Below are positions 7,923-16,516 of a stretch of DNA of 64,000 bases, in pieces. The notes below the pieces were generated by a model. The model saw only the letters and a program-made list of their open reading frames with translations. It did not search any database and was not told the origin of the DNA. Location of the stretch: the NCBI GenBank assembly GCA_020161655.1, contig JAIUPC010000024.1:62001-126000 (forward strand), given 5' to 3'. The DNA is from Pseudomonadota bacterium. Lineage in GTDB: Bacteria; Pseudomonadota; Alphaproteobacteria; Rhodobacterales; Rhodobacteraceae. A program made the position numbers and the translations under genes. The number at the start of each line of letters is the position of its first letter. Positions within the stretch are counted from its first letter, which is position 1.

Positions 7923-8726
7923 CTATCCGGCCAGATGCCAGAGGCCGTCCCGGCGGAGAAAGCGCCGGCGCGTCGCGGGGCGGAAGGCGGCGGTGCCGTC
8001 GGCGGCGATCCAGGGGGTGACGGAGATGGCATCGGCTTCGAGGTCGAGGACGGAAAAGCCGTGGTCACGCTCGCCCGGACGGTCGCAAAGCGCGGTGCCG
8101 GTCTGGACCATGAGGAGGGGCTGCGGCGTCGCCTCGGTGATGCCGAGGCCGATTTCCCAGTGGTGGAGATGGCCGGTGAGGACGACCTGCAACCCGTCGC
8201 GGACGAGGCCGGGCAATGCGGTTTCGACGCCATGCGTCTCATCCCTGCGAAAGCCCGCCGGCACTTTCAAGGGATGGTGGCAGGCGAGGATCGGGACCAT
8301 GCCGTTCTTGCGGCCCTTGAGGCCGGCGAAGATGCGGCGGAGATCGTCGTCGCGGAGCTGGCCGCCGCGCCAGCGGTAGGGATCGGCAGTGTTGGCGCAG
8401 AAGATCAGCGCCGCCCCTGCCTCGCGCATGGGGCTGAGGTCGGGGGCGACATGGCGCTGCCAGCCGCCGAAGGTGGCGAGGAAGCGGGCGGGGAGGTTGA
8501 AGAGCGGGATGTCATGGTTGCCGGGCAGGGTGACGAACGGCAGGCCGAGGCCGCGAAGGAATTCCATCGCCCGTCGGAACTGCCCGGCCCGCGCCCGGTG
8601 GGTGAGGTCGCCCGAGACGATCAAAAGATCGGGGCGGGCGGCAACGACCGCCTCGTGCAGCGGCTGGACAAGGTCGGCGCGTTCGCTGCCGAAGTGGAGG
8701 TCGGTCAGGTGGAGAAGCCGGGTCAT
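7923..8726 (-). CDS. Calcineurin-like metallophosphoesterase (CpdA/Icc-like)
   Basis: A 267-residue cytoplasmic protein with the full dinuclear-metal motif set: LTDLHFG near residue 7, SGDLT near 38, GNHD near 69, ACHHPL near 148 and GHLHHW near 180. This resembles class III cyclic nucleotide phosphodiesterases (CpdA/Icc) and related phosphoesterases; the exact substrate is not determined by motifs. The stop-start overlap of four bases with the upstream lipid-kinase-like gene shows they are one operon, which may hint at a phospholipid- or nucleotide-related substrate. Confidence 0.87.
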   Translation of the reverse strand: MTRLLHLTDLHFGSERADLVQPLHEAVVAARPDLLIVSGDLTHRARAGQFRRAMEFLRGLGLPFVTLPGNHDIPLFNLPARFLATFGGWQRHVAPDLSPMREAGAALIFCANTADPYRWRGGQLRDDDLRRIFAGLKGRKNGMVPILACHHPLKVPAGFRRDETHGVETALPGLVRDGLQVVLTGHLHHWEIGLGITEATPQPLLMVQTGTALCDRPGERDHGFSVLDLEADAISVTPWIAADGTAAFRPATRRRFLRRDGLWHLAG

Positions 8727-9664
8727 GTCTTGCCTTCGTCCGGCTTTTCGACGGGCGCCACGACCTTCAGCGCGCCGGGGTGCATCAGAAGGCGGAAGGG
8801 CGCGGACATCCGCGCCTTTTCGCCGTCGAGCGCCACGAGCTTGCGCCTGCGCCGCGTCTCGATCAGCATTTCGTCAGAGATGATGAGGTCGAAATCCTCG
8901 CCCCGCGCCACCTTGCCGAGGGCGAGCCTCAGCGAGGCCACCATCAGCGCGCGCCGCGATTTCCCCTTGACGACGAAAAGGCCGAAATGGCCGTCGCGCA
9001 CCGCTTCGGCGCCGTCCATGCCGAAGCTTTCAAGCTGGAAGGCGCTGCGGGCGATGAAGGCCAAGGGTGTGTAGATGTCGCGCTGCCGGCCGTCGACGGT
9101 CAGCGAGAGATGCATCGGGTCGCGGAGGTTGAGGACGCTGAGCAGCGCCGACCAATAGGCGAGAAGCCGGCTTCTCCCCCAGCGGTCATAGATCGCCTCG
9201 CGCCGTTGCAGCATATGGGGATAGAGCCCGAAGCTGAGGTTATTGAGAAAGACGCGGTCGTTGACGGTGCCGACATCGCGCGCCTCCACCCGGCCGGCGA
9301 GGAGCGCGGCAAGGGCGTCGTCCAGCGTCTCCATCCCCAGTTCGCGGGCGAAATAGTTGAAGGTGCCGCCGGGGAGGGGGGCCATCACCGCCTCGGTGCC
9401 GGCAAGGGCGCCGGCGACGGCCGATTGCGTGCCGTCACCGCCAAGCGCCGCAACCACGTCGCTGCCTTCGGCGACGGCGGCCTTGGCGGCGCGGGCGATC
9501 TCCTGGCCCTTCACCGGGCGCAGGATGAGCCTGCCCACCGCGGGTTCAAGCCGGGCGCGAATCTCCTCCACCCGGGCATCGGCGTCCTTCTTGCCGGCCT
9601 TCGCGTTGAGAATGAGCGTGACCTTCGCGCGGGCGAGGTCGAGGTCCGACGTGGTGCTGGCCAT
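8723..9664 (-). CDS. Diacylglycerol/sphingosine kinase family protein (YegS-like)
   Basis: A 313-residue protein with the DAGK catalytic fold: ILNAKAGKKDAD near residue 17, the nucleotide motif AALGGDGTQSAVA near 72 and PLPGGTFNYFARELGM near 96. YegS/BmrU-type enzymes phosphorylate lipid hydroxyls using ATP. The first 150 residues match the catalytic domain, and the C-terminal half is the beta-rich second domain. It is first in a two-gene operon with the metallophosphoesterase. Confidence 0.88.
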   Translation of the reverse strand: MASTTSDLDLARAKVTLILNAKAGKKDADARVEEIRARLEPAVGRLILRPVKGQEIARAAKAAVAEGSDVVAALGGDGTQSAVAGALAGTEAVMAPLPGGTFNYFARELGMETLDDALAALLAGRVEARDVGTVNDRVFLNNLSFGLYPHMLQRREAIYDRWGRSRLLAYWSALLSVLNLRDPMHLSLTVDGRQRDIYTPLAFIARSAFQLESFGMDGAEAVRDGHFGLFVVKGKSRRALMVASLRLALGKVARGEDFDLIISDEMLIETRRRRKLVALDGEKARMSAPFRLLMHPGALKVVAPVEKPDEGKT

Positions 9665-9742
9665 GGCATCCTTTGCGATCAGTCCCGTCGCGGGCGGGCA
9701 GGGAACAATGCGCCAAGGGCCGCCGGGTTCCCGTGCGGGCGG

Positions 9743-10174
9743 TCAAACCGCCCGGTCGAGCTTGGTCGAGAGATGGATAAGGCTTTCTGAGCTTTTCACC
9801 CCCGTCATCTCGCCGATCTGGTCTAGGACGTTGTCGAGGACGGTGGTCGAGGGCGCGGCGATCTGGAGAAGGAAATCGACGCGGCCGGAGGTGGTATGGA
9901 CGCGCTCCACCTCGGCGATCGACTTCAGGCGGGTCAGGACGCCGGCCTGTGCCCTGGGCTCGATCGTCAGAAGAACGGTGGCGCGGATGCGGGTCTGGCG
10001 GGCGGCTTCGCCGAGCTTCACCGTGTAGCCGGCGATCACCCCGGTCGATTCGAGCCGTTCGAGCCGGGCCTGAATCGTGGACCGCGCTACCTTTAGTCGG
10101 CGCGCCAGCGTGGCCACCGATATGCGGGCATCGGCCCCGAGGGCGGCGAGGATAGCGCGGTCTAGATCGTCCAT
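9743..10174 (-). CDS. Lrp/AsnC family regulator
   Basis: A 143-residue feast/famine regulator. Residues 1-50 form the helix-turn-helix (MDDLDRAILAALGADARIS, VARSTIQARLERLE) and the rest is the RAM ligand-binding domain (LLTIEPRAQAGVLTRL, VHTTSGRVDFLLQI). It is divergent from ornithine decarboxylase, so control of polyamine or arginine/ornithine metabolism is a reasonable guess, not shown. Confidence 0.88.
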   Translation of the reverse strand: MDDLDRAILAALGADARISVATLARRLKVARSTIQARLERLESTGVIAGYTVKLGEAARQTRIRATVLLTIEPRAQAGVLTRLKSIAEVERVHTTSGRVDFLLQIAAPSTTVLDNVLDQIGEMTGVKSSESLIHLSTKLDRAV

Positions 10175-10203
10175 TCGGCAACACCAACAGATTGATGGGC
10201 AAT

Positions 10204-10220
10204 TTCGTCAATATAACGAA
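10204..10220. promoter_or_regulatory. Candidate Lrp-type site (TTCGT-N7-ACGAA)
   Basis: A perfect 5-bp dyad TTCGT caatata ACGAA with an AT-rich centre lies 30 bases before the Lrp start, the shape of Lrp/AsnC boxes. Suggests autoregulation. Confidence 0.4.
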
Positions 10221-10398
10221 GATGCCGCGCATTTCTACTCTTTTGATCGGTAAAAATGTGCCCCATATCCCGGCAGACTTCGTACAGGAAAAGGGCGGCT
10301 CATACGCACCTGGCCTGGTTGGTAGAAACGCGTAAGCGTCTCCCGACCCGTCAAGCCGGGGCAAGAGGTGGCTGCGCTCTGTTGGCAGGAGCACGCCG
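10221..10398 (+). promoter_or_regulatory. Leader of ornithine decarboxylase, possibly structured
   Basis: This stretch before the decarboxylase contains the tight hairpin ACGC gtaa GCGT and an in-frame-open, Arg-rich short reading frame beginning ATG TGC CCC at about 10255 that runs past the decarboxylase start. Alphaproteobacterial ornithine decarboxylase genes often carry the speF RNA motif or an Arg-rich leader peptide here. I cannot confirm either from eye. Confidence 0.3.
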
Positions 10399-11541
10399 AT
10401 GGGGCTTTCCAAAACTATCTGGACGAATCCGTCCGAATTTCTCCGTACGCAACAGCCGGTCAACCCGGTGATGTTCTTCGCGCCCGCCGTCCTTCAGGCG
10501 ACCGCGCGGCGCTTCATCGACGGCTTTCCCGGCCTCGTGACCTATGCGGTCAAGTCGAACCCCGACGAGATGGTGATCCAGAACCTCGTTGCCGCCGGCA
10601 TCCAGGGCTTCGACGTCGCCTCGCCCGTAGAGATCGAGATGATCGCGCGGCTCGCGCCCACGGCGGCGATGCACTACCACAACCCGGTCCGCGCCCGGCA
10701 CGAGATCGAATATGCCGTGTCGATGGGTGTCACGTCCTATTCGGTCGACAGCCGGTCCGAGCTTCAGAAGCTGATCGAGATCGTGCCGCAGGGCGCCGAA
10801 ATCTCGGTCCGCTTCAAGCTGCCGGTGTCGGGGGCCGCCTACAACTTCGGCGCCAAGTTCGGCGCCACGGTGGAACTGGCGGCGGACCTCCTCAAGGTGG
10901 TGGCCGTGAGCGGTTTCACCCCGTCGCTTACCTTCCATCCGGGGACGCAATGCACCGATCCGATGGCCTGGGACGCCTACCTGCGCGCCGCGGCCGAGAT
11001 CTGCCGTCTGGCCGGCGTGAAGGCGCAGCGCCTCAACACCGGCGGCGGCTTCCCGTCGCACCGGCTGAACGGCGTGGTGCCGGAGCTTGAGGCGATCTTC
11101 GCGCTGATCGAGCGGGTTGCGGACGAGGCCTTCGACGGCAACGCGCCGGCACTCGTCTGTGAGCCGGGTCGTGGCATGGTGGCGGAAGCCTTCTCGCTCG
11201 CCGCACAGGTCAAGGGCGTGCGTGACGACGAGCATGTGTTCCTGAACGACGGCACCTACGGCAACCTCGACGAACTGCCGATCACCGGCATCATCGACCG
11301 CATCGCCGTGATCTCGCCGGAAGGCCAGCGCCGCATGGGCGCCCCGCGTCCGCGCGTGATCTTCGGCCCGACCTGCGACAGCGTCGACCGCCTGCCGGGT
11401 GACGTGGGGCTGCCGGGCGACATCGCGGAAGGCGACTATGTCGTCTTTTCCGGGATGGGCGCCTATTCGACCGCGACCAACACCCGCTTCAACGGCTTTG
11501 GCGACATGGTCGTCGCCACGGTGATGTCGCTGGCCAACTGA
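10399..11541 (+). CDS. Ornithine decarboxylase, fold-III (eukaryote-like) type
   Basis: A 380-residue PLP enzyme of the alanine-racemase-fold decarboxylases. Lys52 in TYAVKSNPD is the PLP Schiff-base lysine; HPGTQC, the glycine loop NTGGGFPS, the EPGRGMV motif and FGPTCDSVD (the catalytic Cys-Asp of the partner subunit) are all present. The enzyme makes putrescine from ornithine in the cytoplasm; diaminopimelate or lysine decarboxylase activity is less likely given CDSVD. Length fits the bacterial short form. An Lrp-type regulator is divergent, and a strong terminator follows, so the gene is probably monocistronic. Confidence 0.92.
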   Translation: MGLSKTIWTNPSEFLRTQQPVNPVMFFAPAVLQATARRFIDGFPGLVTYAVKSNPDEMVIQNLVAAGIQGFDVASPVEIEMIARLAPTAAMHYHNPVRARHEIEYAVSMGVTSYSVDSRSELQKLIEIVPQGAEISVRFKLPVSGAAYNFGAKFGATVELAADLLKVVAVSGFTPSLTFHPGTQCTDPMAWDAYLRAAAEICRLAGVKAQRLNTGGGFPSHRLNGVVPELEAIFALIERVADEAFDGNAPALVCEPGRGMVAEAFSLAAQVKGVRDDEHVFLNDGTYGNLDELPITGIIDRIAVISPEGQRRMGAPRPRVIFGPTCDSVDRLPGDVGLPGDIAEGDYVVFSGMGAYSTATNTRFNGFGDMVVATVMSLAN

Positions 11542-11562
11542 CCGCCGGCCAAGGATTGTGAC

Positions 11563-11595
11563 AAAGGCCCGGGCCGCGAGGTCCGGGCCTTTTTC
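11563..11595 (+). terminator. Rho-independent terminator of ornithine decarboxylase
   Basis: A 10-bp perfect stem AAAGGCCCGG / CCGGGCCTTT with a 10-base loop, followed by a T run, 21 bases after the stop codon. Confidence 0.9.
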
Positions 11596-11884
11596 GTGCC
11601 GCACCGGGTCCGCCGCAGAGTGGCCGCGCCGGCGATCCACTTTTTGTCAAACTTTGCTGCGCATGTTGGTGTCACCGCCTCGGGGGCGTGCGGCGGTGAA
11701 AGGGTTTCGCAATGGGCGACGGTCACGGCTGGTTCCCGATCCCTGACAGCGGCGGTCCCGCAGGGGCATTGTCCGCGCTCCGGGCCGTTCCAGGGTTTGC
11801 AATGCCGGGTAAGCCATTCCGGTATTGGAGGGAACCGCTGAACGGGTCTATCGTTGAACCTCGGGAAGGTAACGGGAGGCGAGG
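11596..11884. other. Gene-free stretch before the DUF2235 gene, two hairpins
   Basis: No coding frame is supported. It holds an 8-bp inverted repeat TCACCGCC / GGCGGTGA (11672-11679 and 11692-11699) and a 9-bp stem CAATGCCGG / CCGGTATTG with one G-U pair (11800-11808 and 11819-11827). Either may be part of a long 5' leader of the downstream gene. Confidence 0.4.
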
Positions 11885-12961
11885 GTGACGGGGCTTGCCG
11901 AAAAGCTCCTGAATATGCTGCGCATCGGCAGGCGCGTCGAGACCAGCGCGCCGGTCCGGGGCCGGGAGCCTTGCGATCATGTCATCCTGCTTGATGGCAC
12001 GCTCTCCACGCTGAACCCCGGACAGGAAACCAACATCGGCCTGATCTACCGGCTGCTGCGGAGCCACCCCGCCTCTTCCCGCCTCTCGCTTTACTATGAG
12101 GCCGGGGTGCAGTGGCACATGTGGCGCGACACGCCCGATGTGGCGATGGGGCGCGGCATCAACCGGCAGATCCGCCGCGCCTATGGCTGGCTCGCCAGCC
12201 GCTACCGGCCCGGCGACCGCATCTTCCTTTTTGGCTATTCGCGTGGCGCCTATGCCGTGCGCTCGCTCGCCGGGCTGATCGACCAGGTTGGCCTCTTGAA
12301 GAGCGAGCATGCGACGGAAAGGAACGTGCAGCTTGCCTACCGCTATTACCAGCGTGGCGGCAATTCCACCTTCATCCCGGTCTTCCGCCGCAAGTTCTGC
12401 CGCGAGGCCGTCGAGATCGAGATGATCGGCGTCTTCGATACGGTGAAGGCGCTGGGCGTGCGGCTGCCCTTCCTCTGGATGTGGACCGAACCGCAGCACG
12501 AGTTTCACAACCACGCGCTCAGCCCCATCGTCCGCCACGGCTTTCAGGCGCTGGCCCACGACGAAAATCGCGCCGCCTATGCGCCGATCCTGTGGGAGAC
12601 GGCGAAGGGCGACTGGCAGGGGCGGGTGGAGCAGATGTGGTTCCGCGGCACCCATGGCGACGTGGGCGGGCAGCTTGGCGGGTTGGAGGCGTCGCGGCCA
12701 TTGGCGAACCTGCCGCTGATCTGGATGCTCGACAAGGCGGAGCATTGCGGCTTGCGCCTGCCCGAAGGCTGGCGGACGCGCTTCGATACCGACCCCGCCG
12801 CGCCCTCGGTCGGCACCTGGGGCGGCTGGGGCAAGGCCTTTCTTTTGCGTTCCCGCCGCGATGTCGGCCGCGATCCAAGCGAGCGGGTCCATGGCTCGGT
12901 GCAGCCGAAAGCGCATATGCAGTTCCCGCTGCCGCTGCCGCATTTCAGCCGGCGGTCGTGA
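11885..12961 (+). CDS. DUF2235 alpha/beta hydrolase (Tle1-like phospholipase fold)
   Basis: A 358-residue protein starting at GTG. The N-terminal strand and oxyanion region read CDHVILLDGTLSTLNPG, the nucleophile elbow is FGYSRGAYAVRSLAGL (Ser in GYSRG), and later an Asp (GVFDTVKALG) and a His (WFRGTHGDVGG) complete the triad layout of the DUF2235 family. The type VI effector phospholipase Tle1 has this fold, but no VgrG, adaptor or immunity gene is nearby, so a housekeeping hydrolase is more likely. No signal peptide is visible. Its neighbour metF is convergent. Confidence 0.82.
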   Translation: MTGLAEKLLNMLRIGRRVETSAPVRGREPCDHVILLDGTLSTLNPGQETNIGLIYRLLRSHPASSRLSLYYEAGVQWHMWRDTPDVAMGRGINRQIRRAYGWLASRYRPGDRIFLFGYSRGAYAVRSLAGLIDQVGLLKSEHATERNVQLAYRYYQRGGNSTFIPVFRRKFCREAVEIEMIGVFDTVKALGVRLPFLWMWTEPQHEFHNHALSPIVRHGFQALAHDENRAAYAPILWETAKGDWQGRVEQMWFRGTHGDVGGQLGGLEASRPLANLPLIWMLDKAEHCGLRLPEGWRTRFDTDPAAPSVGTWGGWGKAFLLRSRRDVGRDPSERVHGSVQPKAHMQFPLPLPHFSRRS

Positions 12962-12984
12962 GCGTCTGACCAAACTGGAAGATG

Positions 12985-13022
12985 GACAAAAAGAGGCCCC
13001 GGCCAGAGGTTGGTCCGGGGCC
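12985..13022 (-). terminator. Rho-independent terminator of metF
   Basis: Read on the minus strand, the stem GGCCCCGG / CCGGGGCC with a 12-base loop is followed by CTCTTTTTG. It lies about 20 bases past the metF stop codon. Confidence 0.85.
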
Positions 13023-13043
13023 GAAAAGTGCGGAACGGCGTTT

Positions 13044-13910
13044 TCAGGCGACGTTCTGCAGGGAGACTTGCGGCACGATGCCAAGTGCTGCGCAGACGTT
13101 GCGCGTCATCTGGGGCCGGTTCAGCGTGTAGAAGTGGAGTTCGTCCACGCCTTCCTCGATCAACCGTTCGCAAAGGACGGTGCATTGGGTCAGCGCCAGA
13201 AGGTCCTCGCGCCCGTCGCGGATCGCATGGACGAAGGCTTCTTCCAGACGCGGCGGAATCTCGGCGTTGCAGCGCTGGGCAAAGCGGCGGGCACCCTCCC
13301 AAGAGATGATCGGCAGGATGCCCGGCACGATCGGCGCGTCGATGCCGGCCTTGGCGCAGGCGTCGCGGAACCTCAGGAACGTCTCAGCCTCGAAGAAGAA
13401 CTGGGTGATGGCGCGGCTGGCGCCGGCGTCGATCTTGCGCTTCAGCCAGGCCACATCGGCCTGTTCATGCGCGGCATCAGGATGACGCTCAGGATAGGCG
13501 CCGACGGCGATGTTGAACTTGCCGGTCTTGGCCAGCGCCTCGACCAGTTCGACCGAATTGGCGAAGCCTTCGCCATGCGGCACGAAGCGTTCCGCGCCCT
13601 TCGGCGCATCGCCGCGCAGCGCCACGATGTCGCGCACCCCGGCGGCGGCGTAGGATTCGGCGATCTCCAGCGTCTCGGCCTTCGTCGCATCAACGCAGGT
13701 CAGATGCGCCGCAACGCGAAGCCCGTAGTTCTTGCCGATGGTCGTGACCGCCTCATGCGTCAGTTCGCGCGTGGTGCCGCCGGCGCCGTAGGTGACGGAG
13801 ACATAATCGGGCTGCAAGGGCTGCAACGCCTGCACGGTTTCCCAAAGCCGGAAGGATGCGTCCAGCGTATGCGGCGGGAAGAATTCGAAAGAGAGGCGGG
13901 GCGCGGCCAT
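13044..13910 (-). CDS. metF: 5,10-methylenetetrahydrofolate reductase
   Basis: A 288-residue FAD enzyme of the TIM-barrel MetF family, reducing methylene-THF to methyl-THF for methionine synthesis in the cytoplasm. Family words are SFEFFPPHT at the start, VSVTYGAGGTTR near 45, LTCVDAT near 75, DIVALRGDAP near 96, and ITQFFFEAETFLRF near 170. The chosen ATG follows AAGGAA at seven bases; an upstream in-frame ATG would overlap the regulatory repeats. The divergent gene is a MetR-type activator and the gap carries two inverted repeats, so control by MetR and homocysteine is likely. Confidence 0.93.
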   Translation of the reverse strand: MAAPRLSFEFFPPHTLDASFRLWETVQALQPLQPDYVSVTYGAGGTTRELTHEAVTTIGKNYGLRVAAHLTCVDATKAETLEIAESYAAAGVRDIVALRGDAPKGAERFVPHGEGFANSVELVEALAKTGKFNIAVGAYPERHPDAAHEQADVAWLKRKIDAGASRAITQFFFEAETFLRFRDACAKAGIDAPIVPGILPIISWEGARRFAQRCNAEIPPRLEEAFVHAIRDGREDLLALTQCTVLCERLIEEGVDELHFYTLNRPQMTRNVCAALGIVPQVSLQNVA

Positions 13911-13936
13911 GGGATATTCCTTAAGTTGTTGCGCCC

Positions 13937-13964
13937 TTGTCTCATTTCCGTGGATGTGAGACAA
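13937..13964. promoter_or_regulatory. Inverted repeat 1 in the metF-metR gap (TTGTCTCA / TGAGACAA)
   Basis: A perfect 8-bp inverted repeat separated by 12 bases, close to the metF start. It may be an operator or overlap the promoter of metF. Confidence 0.45.
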
Positions 13965-13965
13965 A

Positions 13966-13991
13966 TTCATAATCTGCATCATGATTATGAA
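13966..13991. promoter_or_regulatory. Inverted repeat 2 in the metF-metR gap, candidate MetR box (TTCATAATC / GATTATGAA)
   Basis: A perfect 9-bp inverted repeat with an 8-base spacer, ending 8 bases before the metR start. The outer TTCA/TGAA words are the same as in the enterobacterial MetR consensus (TGAA and TTCA half-sites), though arranged in the opposite order. It is well placed for autorepression of metR and control of metF. Confidence 0.55.
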
Positions 13992-13999
13992 AATCGCTC

Positions 14000-14905
14000 A
14001 TGCACATCGAACTCCGGCACCTCCGCACCATCAAGGCGATCCACGACAGCGGCGGCCTTGCCCGCGCGGCGGAGGTGATGAACATGACGCAATCCGCGCT
14101 CAGCCATCAGGTCAAGGGGTTGGAGGATCAGGCGGGGGTGGAGCTTTTCGTGCGCCGGTCAAAGCCCTTGAGGCTTTCGGCGGCGGGGCAGCGGCTTCTG
14201 CGCGCCGCCGAACGCATCCTGCCGGAGATCGAGGCGGTGGGAGAGGAGTTCCGCGCCCTTCGTTCGGGCCGGTCGGGGCGCTTGCATATCGCCATCGAGT
14301 GCCACGCCTGTTTCGACTGGCTCTTTCCGGTCCTCGAACAGTTCCGCCGCGCCTGGCCCGAGGTTGACGTGGACATCCGCCCCGGCCTTGCCTTCGGCGC
14401 GATGGAGGCCTTGATGCGGGAGGAGGTCGATCTGGTCATCTCCTCCGATCCCGAAAGGCTAGAGGGCATCGGCTTCAACCCGCTCTTCGACTATTCGCCG
14501 ACGCTGGTGGCGGCGCGGACCAGTCCGCTGGCAGAAAAACCCTTCATCGAGGCGGAGGATCTGCGTGATCAGGTCATCATCACCTATCCGGTGGACCGCA
14601 CCCGGCTGGATGTCTTCACCGGCCTTCTGACCCCGGCGCGGGTGGAGCCGCAGGCGGTCCGGCAGGTGGAACTGACGGCGGTGATCCTGATGCTGGTCGC
14701 CTCGGGGCGCGGCGTGTCGGTTCTGCCCGACTGGGTTCTGCGTGAAGCGAAGTACCAGCCGGATTATGTGACGCGGCCCCTGACGGCAAAGGGTCTGACG
14801 AAGCGGATGTACGCGGCGACAAGGGAAGAGGAGGCGACACTGCCCTATATGGCGCATTTCCTGCGGCTGGCGCGAACGGAACCTGTTAAACTGCAAAGGC
14901 AATGA
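14000..14905 (+). CDS. metR: LysR-type activator of methionine biosynthesis
   Basis: A 301-residue LysR regulator that follows E. coli MetR closely in wording: LRHLRTIKAIHDSGGLARAA, MTQSALSHQ, LFVRRSKPLRLS, LHIAIECHACFDWLFP, LVISSDP, FDYSPTLVAA and DRTRLDVF all have direct counterparts. MetR senses homocysteine and activates late methionine genes. It is divergent from metF with two inverted repeats between. Its stop overlaps the start of the GDPD gene by four bases, so the two are co-transcribed even though no functional link is evident. Confidence 0.9.
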   Translation: MHIELRHLRTIKAIHDSGGLARAAEVMNMTQSALSHQVKGLEDQAGVELFVRRSKPLRLSAAGQRLLRAAERILPEIEAVGEEFRALRSGRSGRLHIAIECHACFDWLFPVLEQFRRAWPEVDVDIRPGLAFGAMEALMREEVDLVISSDPERLEGIGFNPLFDYSPTLVAARTSPLAEKPFIEAEDLRDQVIITYPVDRTRLDVFTGLLTPARVEPQAVRQVELTAVILMLVASGRGVSVLPDWVLREAKYQPDYVTRPLTAKGLTKRMYAATREEEATLPYMAHFLRLARTEPVKLQRQ

Positions 14906-15666
14906 CCAGTTACCCTTTTCTCGATCATCCAAGGCCCATCGCCTTCGCCCACCGGGGCGGAGCGCTTGAGGCCGAGGAGAACACGATGGCGGCCTTCGCC
15001 CATGCCGTGCGGCTCGGTTACACCCATATCGAGACCGACATTCAGGCGACGAAGGACGGGGTTGCGGTCGTTTTCCACGACGACACTCTGGAGCGGATGA
15101 CGGGGGAGCCGGAGCGAGTCGCGGACCTCACTTGGGACGAGTTGTCGAAGCGGCGGACGAAGGGCGGCGAGGCGATCCCGCTTCTGGATGAGTTGTTCGA
15201 GGAATGGCCGGGGCTATACGTCAATCTGGAGCCGAAGTCGGCAGCCTCGGTCGATGCGATGGCCCATTCGATCCGGCGCGCCGGGGCGACCGCCCGCGTC
15301 TGCGTGGGCGCTTTCGAGGAGGCCTATACGCAGAAGCTCAGGGCGTTGCTGGGGCCTGAGCTTTGCTGGTCGCCGGCCCATGCCGGAGTGTTCAAACTAT
15401 GGCTCGCGGGCTGGCATCTGCCGGTCGAGGTGCCGGAGTTTCCCTGTGTTCAGGTGCCGACGCATTTCCGGGGCATCCCGGTCGTGACGCGGGGCTTCGT
15501 GAAGGCCGCCCATGCGCGCGGCGTTCAGGTCCATGTCTGGACCGTGGACGGGGAGGCGGAGATGGTGCGGCTCCTTGACATCGGCGTCGATGCGCTGATG
15601 ACCGACCGGCCCGGCTTGCTGCGGCAGGTGCTGGAGCGGCGGGGGCAGTGGCACGGCGCGGAATAG
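14902..15666 (+). CDS. Glycerophosphodiester phosphodiesterase
   Basis: A 254-residue GDPD-family enzyme without signal peptide. AHRGGALEAEENTMAAF holds the catalytic His and Glu pair, IETDIQATKDGVAVVFHDDTLERM the metal-binding Glu/Asp and second His, and NLEPKS a further metal ligand. The enzyme releases sn-glycerol 3-phosphate from deacylated phospholipids. It is translationally coupled to metR by a four-base overlap. Confidence 0.9.
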   Translation: MTSYPFLDHPRPIAFAHRGGALEAEENTMAAFAHAVRLGYTHIETDIQATKDGVAVVFHDDTLERMTGEPERVADLTWDELSKRRTKGGEAIPLLDELFEEWPGLYVNLEPKSAASVDAMAHSIRRAGATARVCVGAFEEAYTQKLRALLGPELCWSPAHAGVFKLWLAGWHLPVEVPEFPCVQVPTHFRGIPVVTRGFVKAAHARGVQVHVWTVDGEAEMVRLLDIGVDALMTDRPGLLRQVLERRGQWHGAE

Positions 15667-15724
15667 CCCTTCACATCAGGGCGTGGCTTGCGTATAGCCC
15701 GCGCCTGATCCCCGGAGACCGAAG

Positions 15725-16516
15725 ATGCAAGGCAGCGCCAACCTCAACCTCATGATCAAGGCCGCCCGCAAGGCAGGCCGCAGCCTCGTGAAGGATTTCC
15801 GCGAGGTCGAGAACCTTCAGGTTTCGGTCAAGGGGGCAGGCGATTTCGTCAGCCGCGCCGATACGGCGGCGGAGAACATCATCCGCGAAGAGCTGATGGG
15901 CGCGCGCCCGACCTATGGCTGGCTGGGCGAGGAAACGGGTGAGGCGGATGGCGCCGACCCAACCCGGCGCTGGATCGTCGATCCCCTGGATGGCACCACG
16001 AACTTCCTCCACGGGTTGCCGCATTGGTCGATCTCCATCGCGCTTGAGCACAAGGGCGAGGTCGTCGCGGGCGTAGTCTTCGATCCGGCAAAGGATGAGC
16101 TTTTCTGGGCCGAGAAGGGTGCCGGCGCCTGGATGAACGAAAGCCGCGTCCGCGTCTCGGGCCGCCGCAACCTTGGCGAGGCGTTGCTGGCGACGGGCGT
16201 GCCTTTCGGCGCCAAGAAGACGCTGCCGGCGACGATGCGCGATTTTGCCCGGCTGATGCCGGCGACGGCAGGGATCAGGCGCTTCGGCTCCGCCGCGCTC
16301 GACCTCGCCTATGTCGCGGCGGGGCGCTTCGACGCCTATTGGGAACGCGAGATCAACGCCTGGGACATGGCGGCGGGTCTGATCCTTGTCCGTGAGGCGG
16401 GCGGCTTTGCCGAGGCCGTGCGCGAGGGCCGCGACATCTTCGAAAGCGGCACGGTCCTAGCGGCGAACAGCGACCTCTTCGCGCCGATCGCCAAGATCCT
16501 GCGCCAGCCGGAGTAA
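15725..16516 (+). CDS. suhB: Inositol monophosphatase family protein
   Basis: A 263-residue Mg-dependent, Li-sensitive phosphatase of the SuhB type. Motif GEETGE near residue 70, WIVDPLDGTTNFLHG near 85 (WxxDPLDGT metal site) and WEREINAWDMAAGLIL near 205 are all present. SuhB acts on inositol-1-phosphate and also takes part in rRNA antitermination in E. coli. It follows the GDPD gene by 58 bases on the same strand. Confidence 0.9.
   Translation: MQGSANLNLMIKAARKAGRSLVKDFREVENLQVSVKGAGDFVSRADTAAENIIREELMGARPTYGWLGEETGEADGADPTRRWIVDPLDGTTNFLHGLPHWSISIALEHKGEVVAGVVFDPAKDELFWAEKGAGAWMNESRVRVSGRRNLGEALLATGVPFGAKKTLPATMRDFARLMPATAGIRRFGSAALDLAYVAAGRFDAYWEREINAWDMAAGLILVREAGGFAEAVREGRDIFESGTVLAANSDLFAPIAKILRQPE

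Noticed and set aside
11885-12961. Type VI secretion phospholipase effector
   Set aside because: The fold matches Tle1, but there is no VgrG, PAAR, adaptor or immunity gene in the window, so an effector role is not supported.
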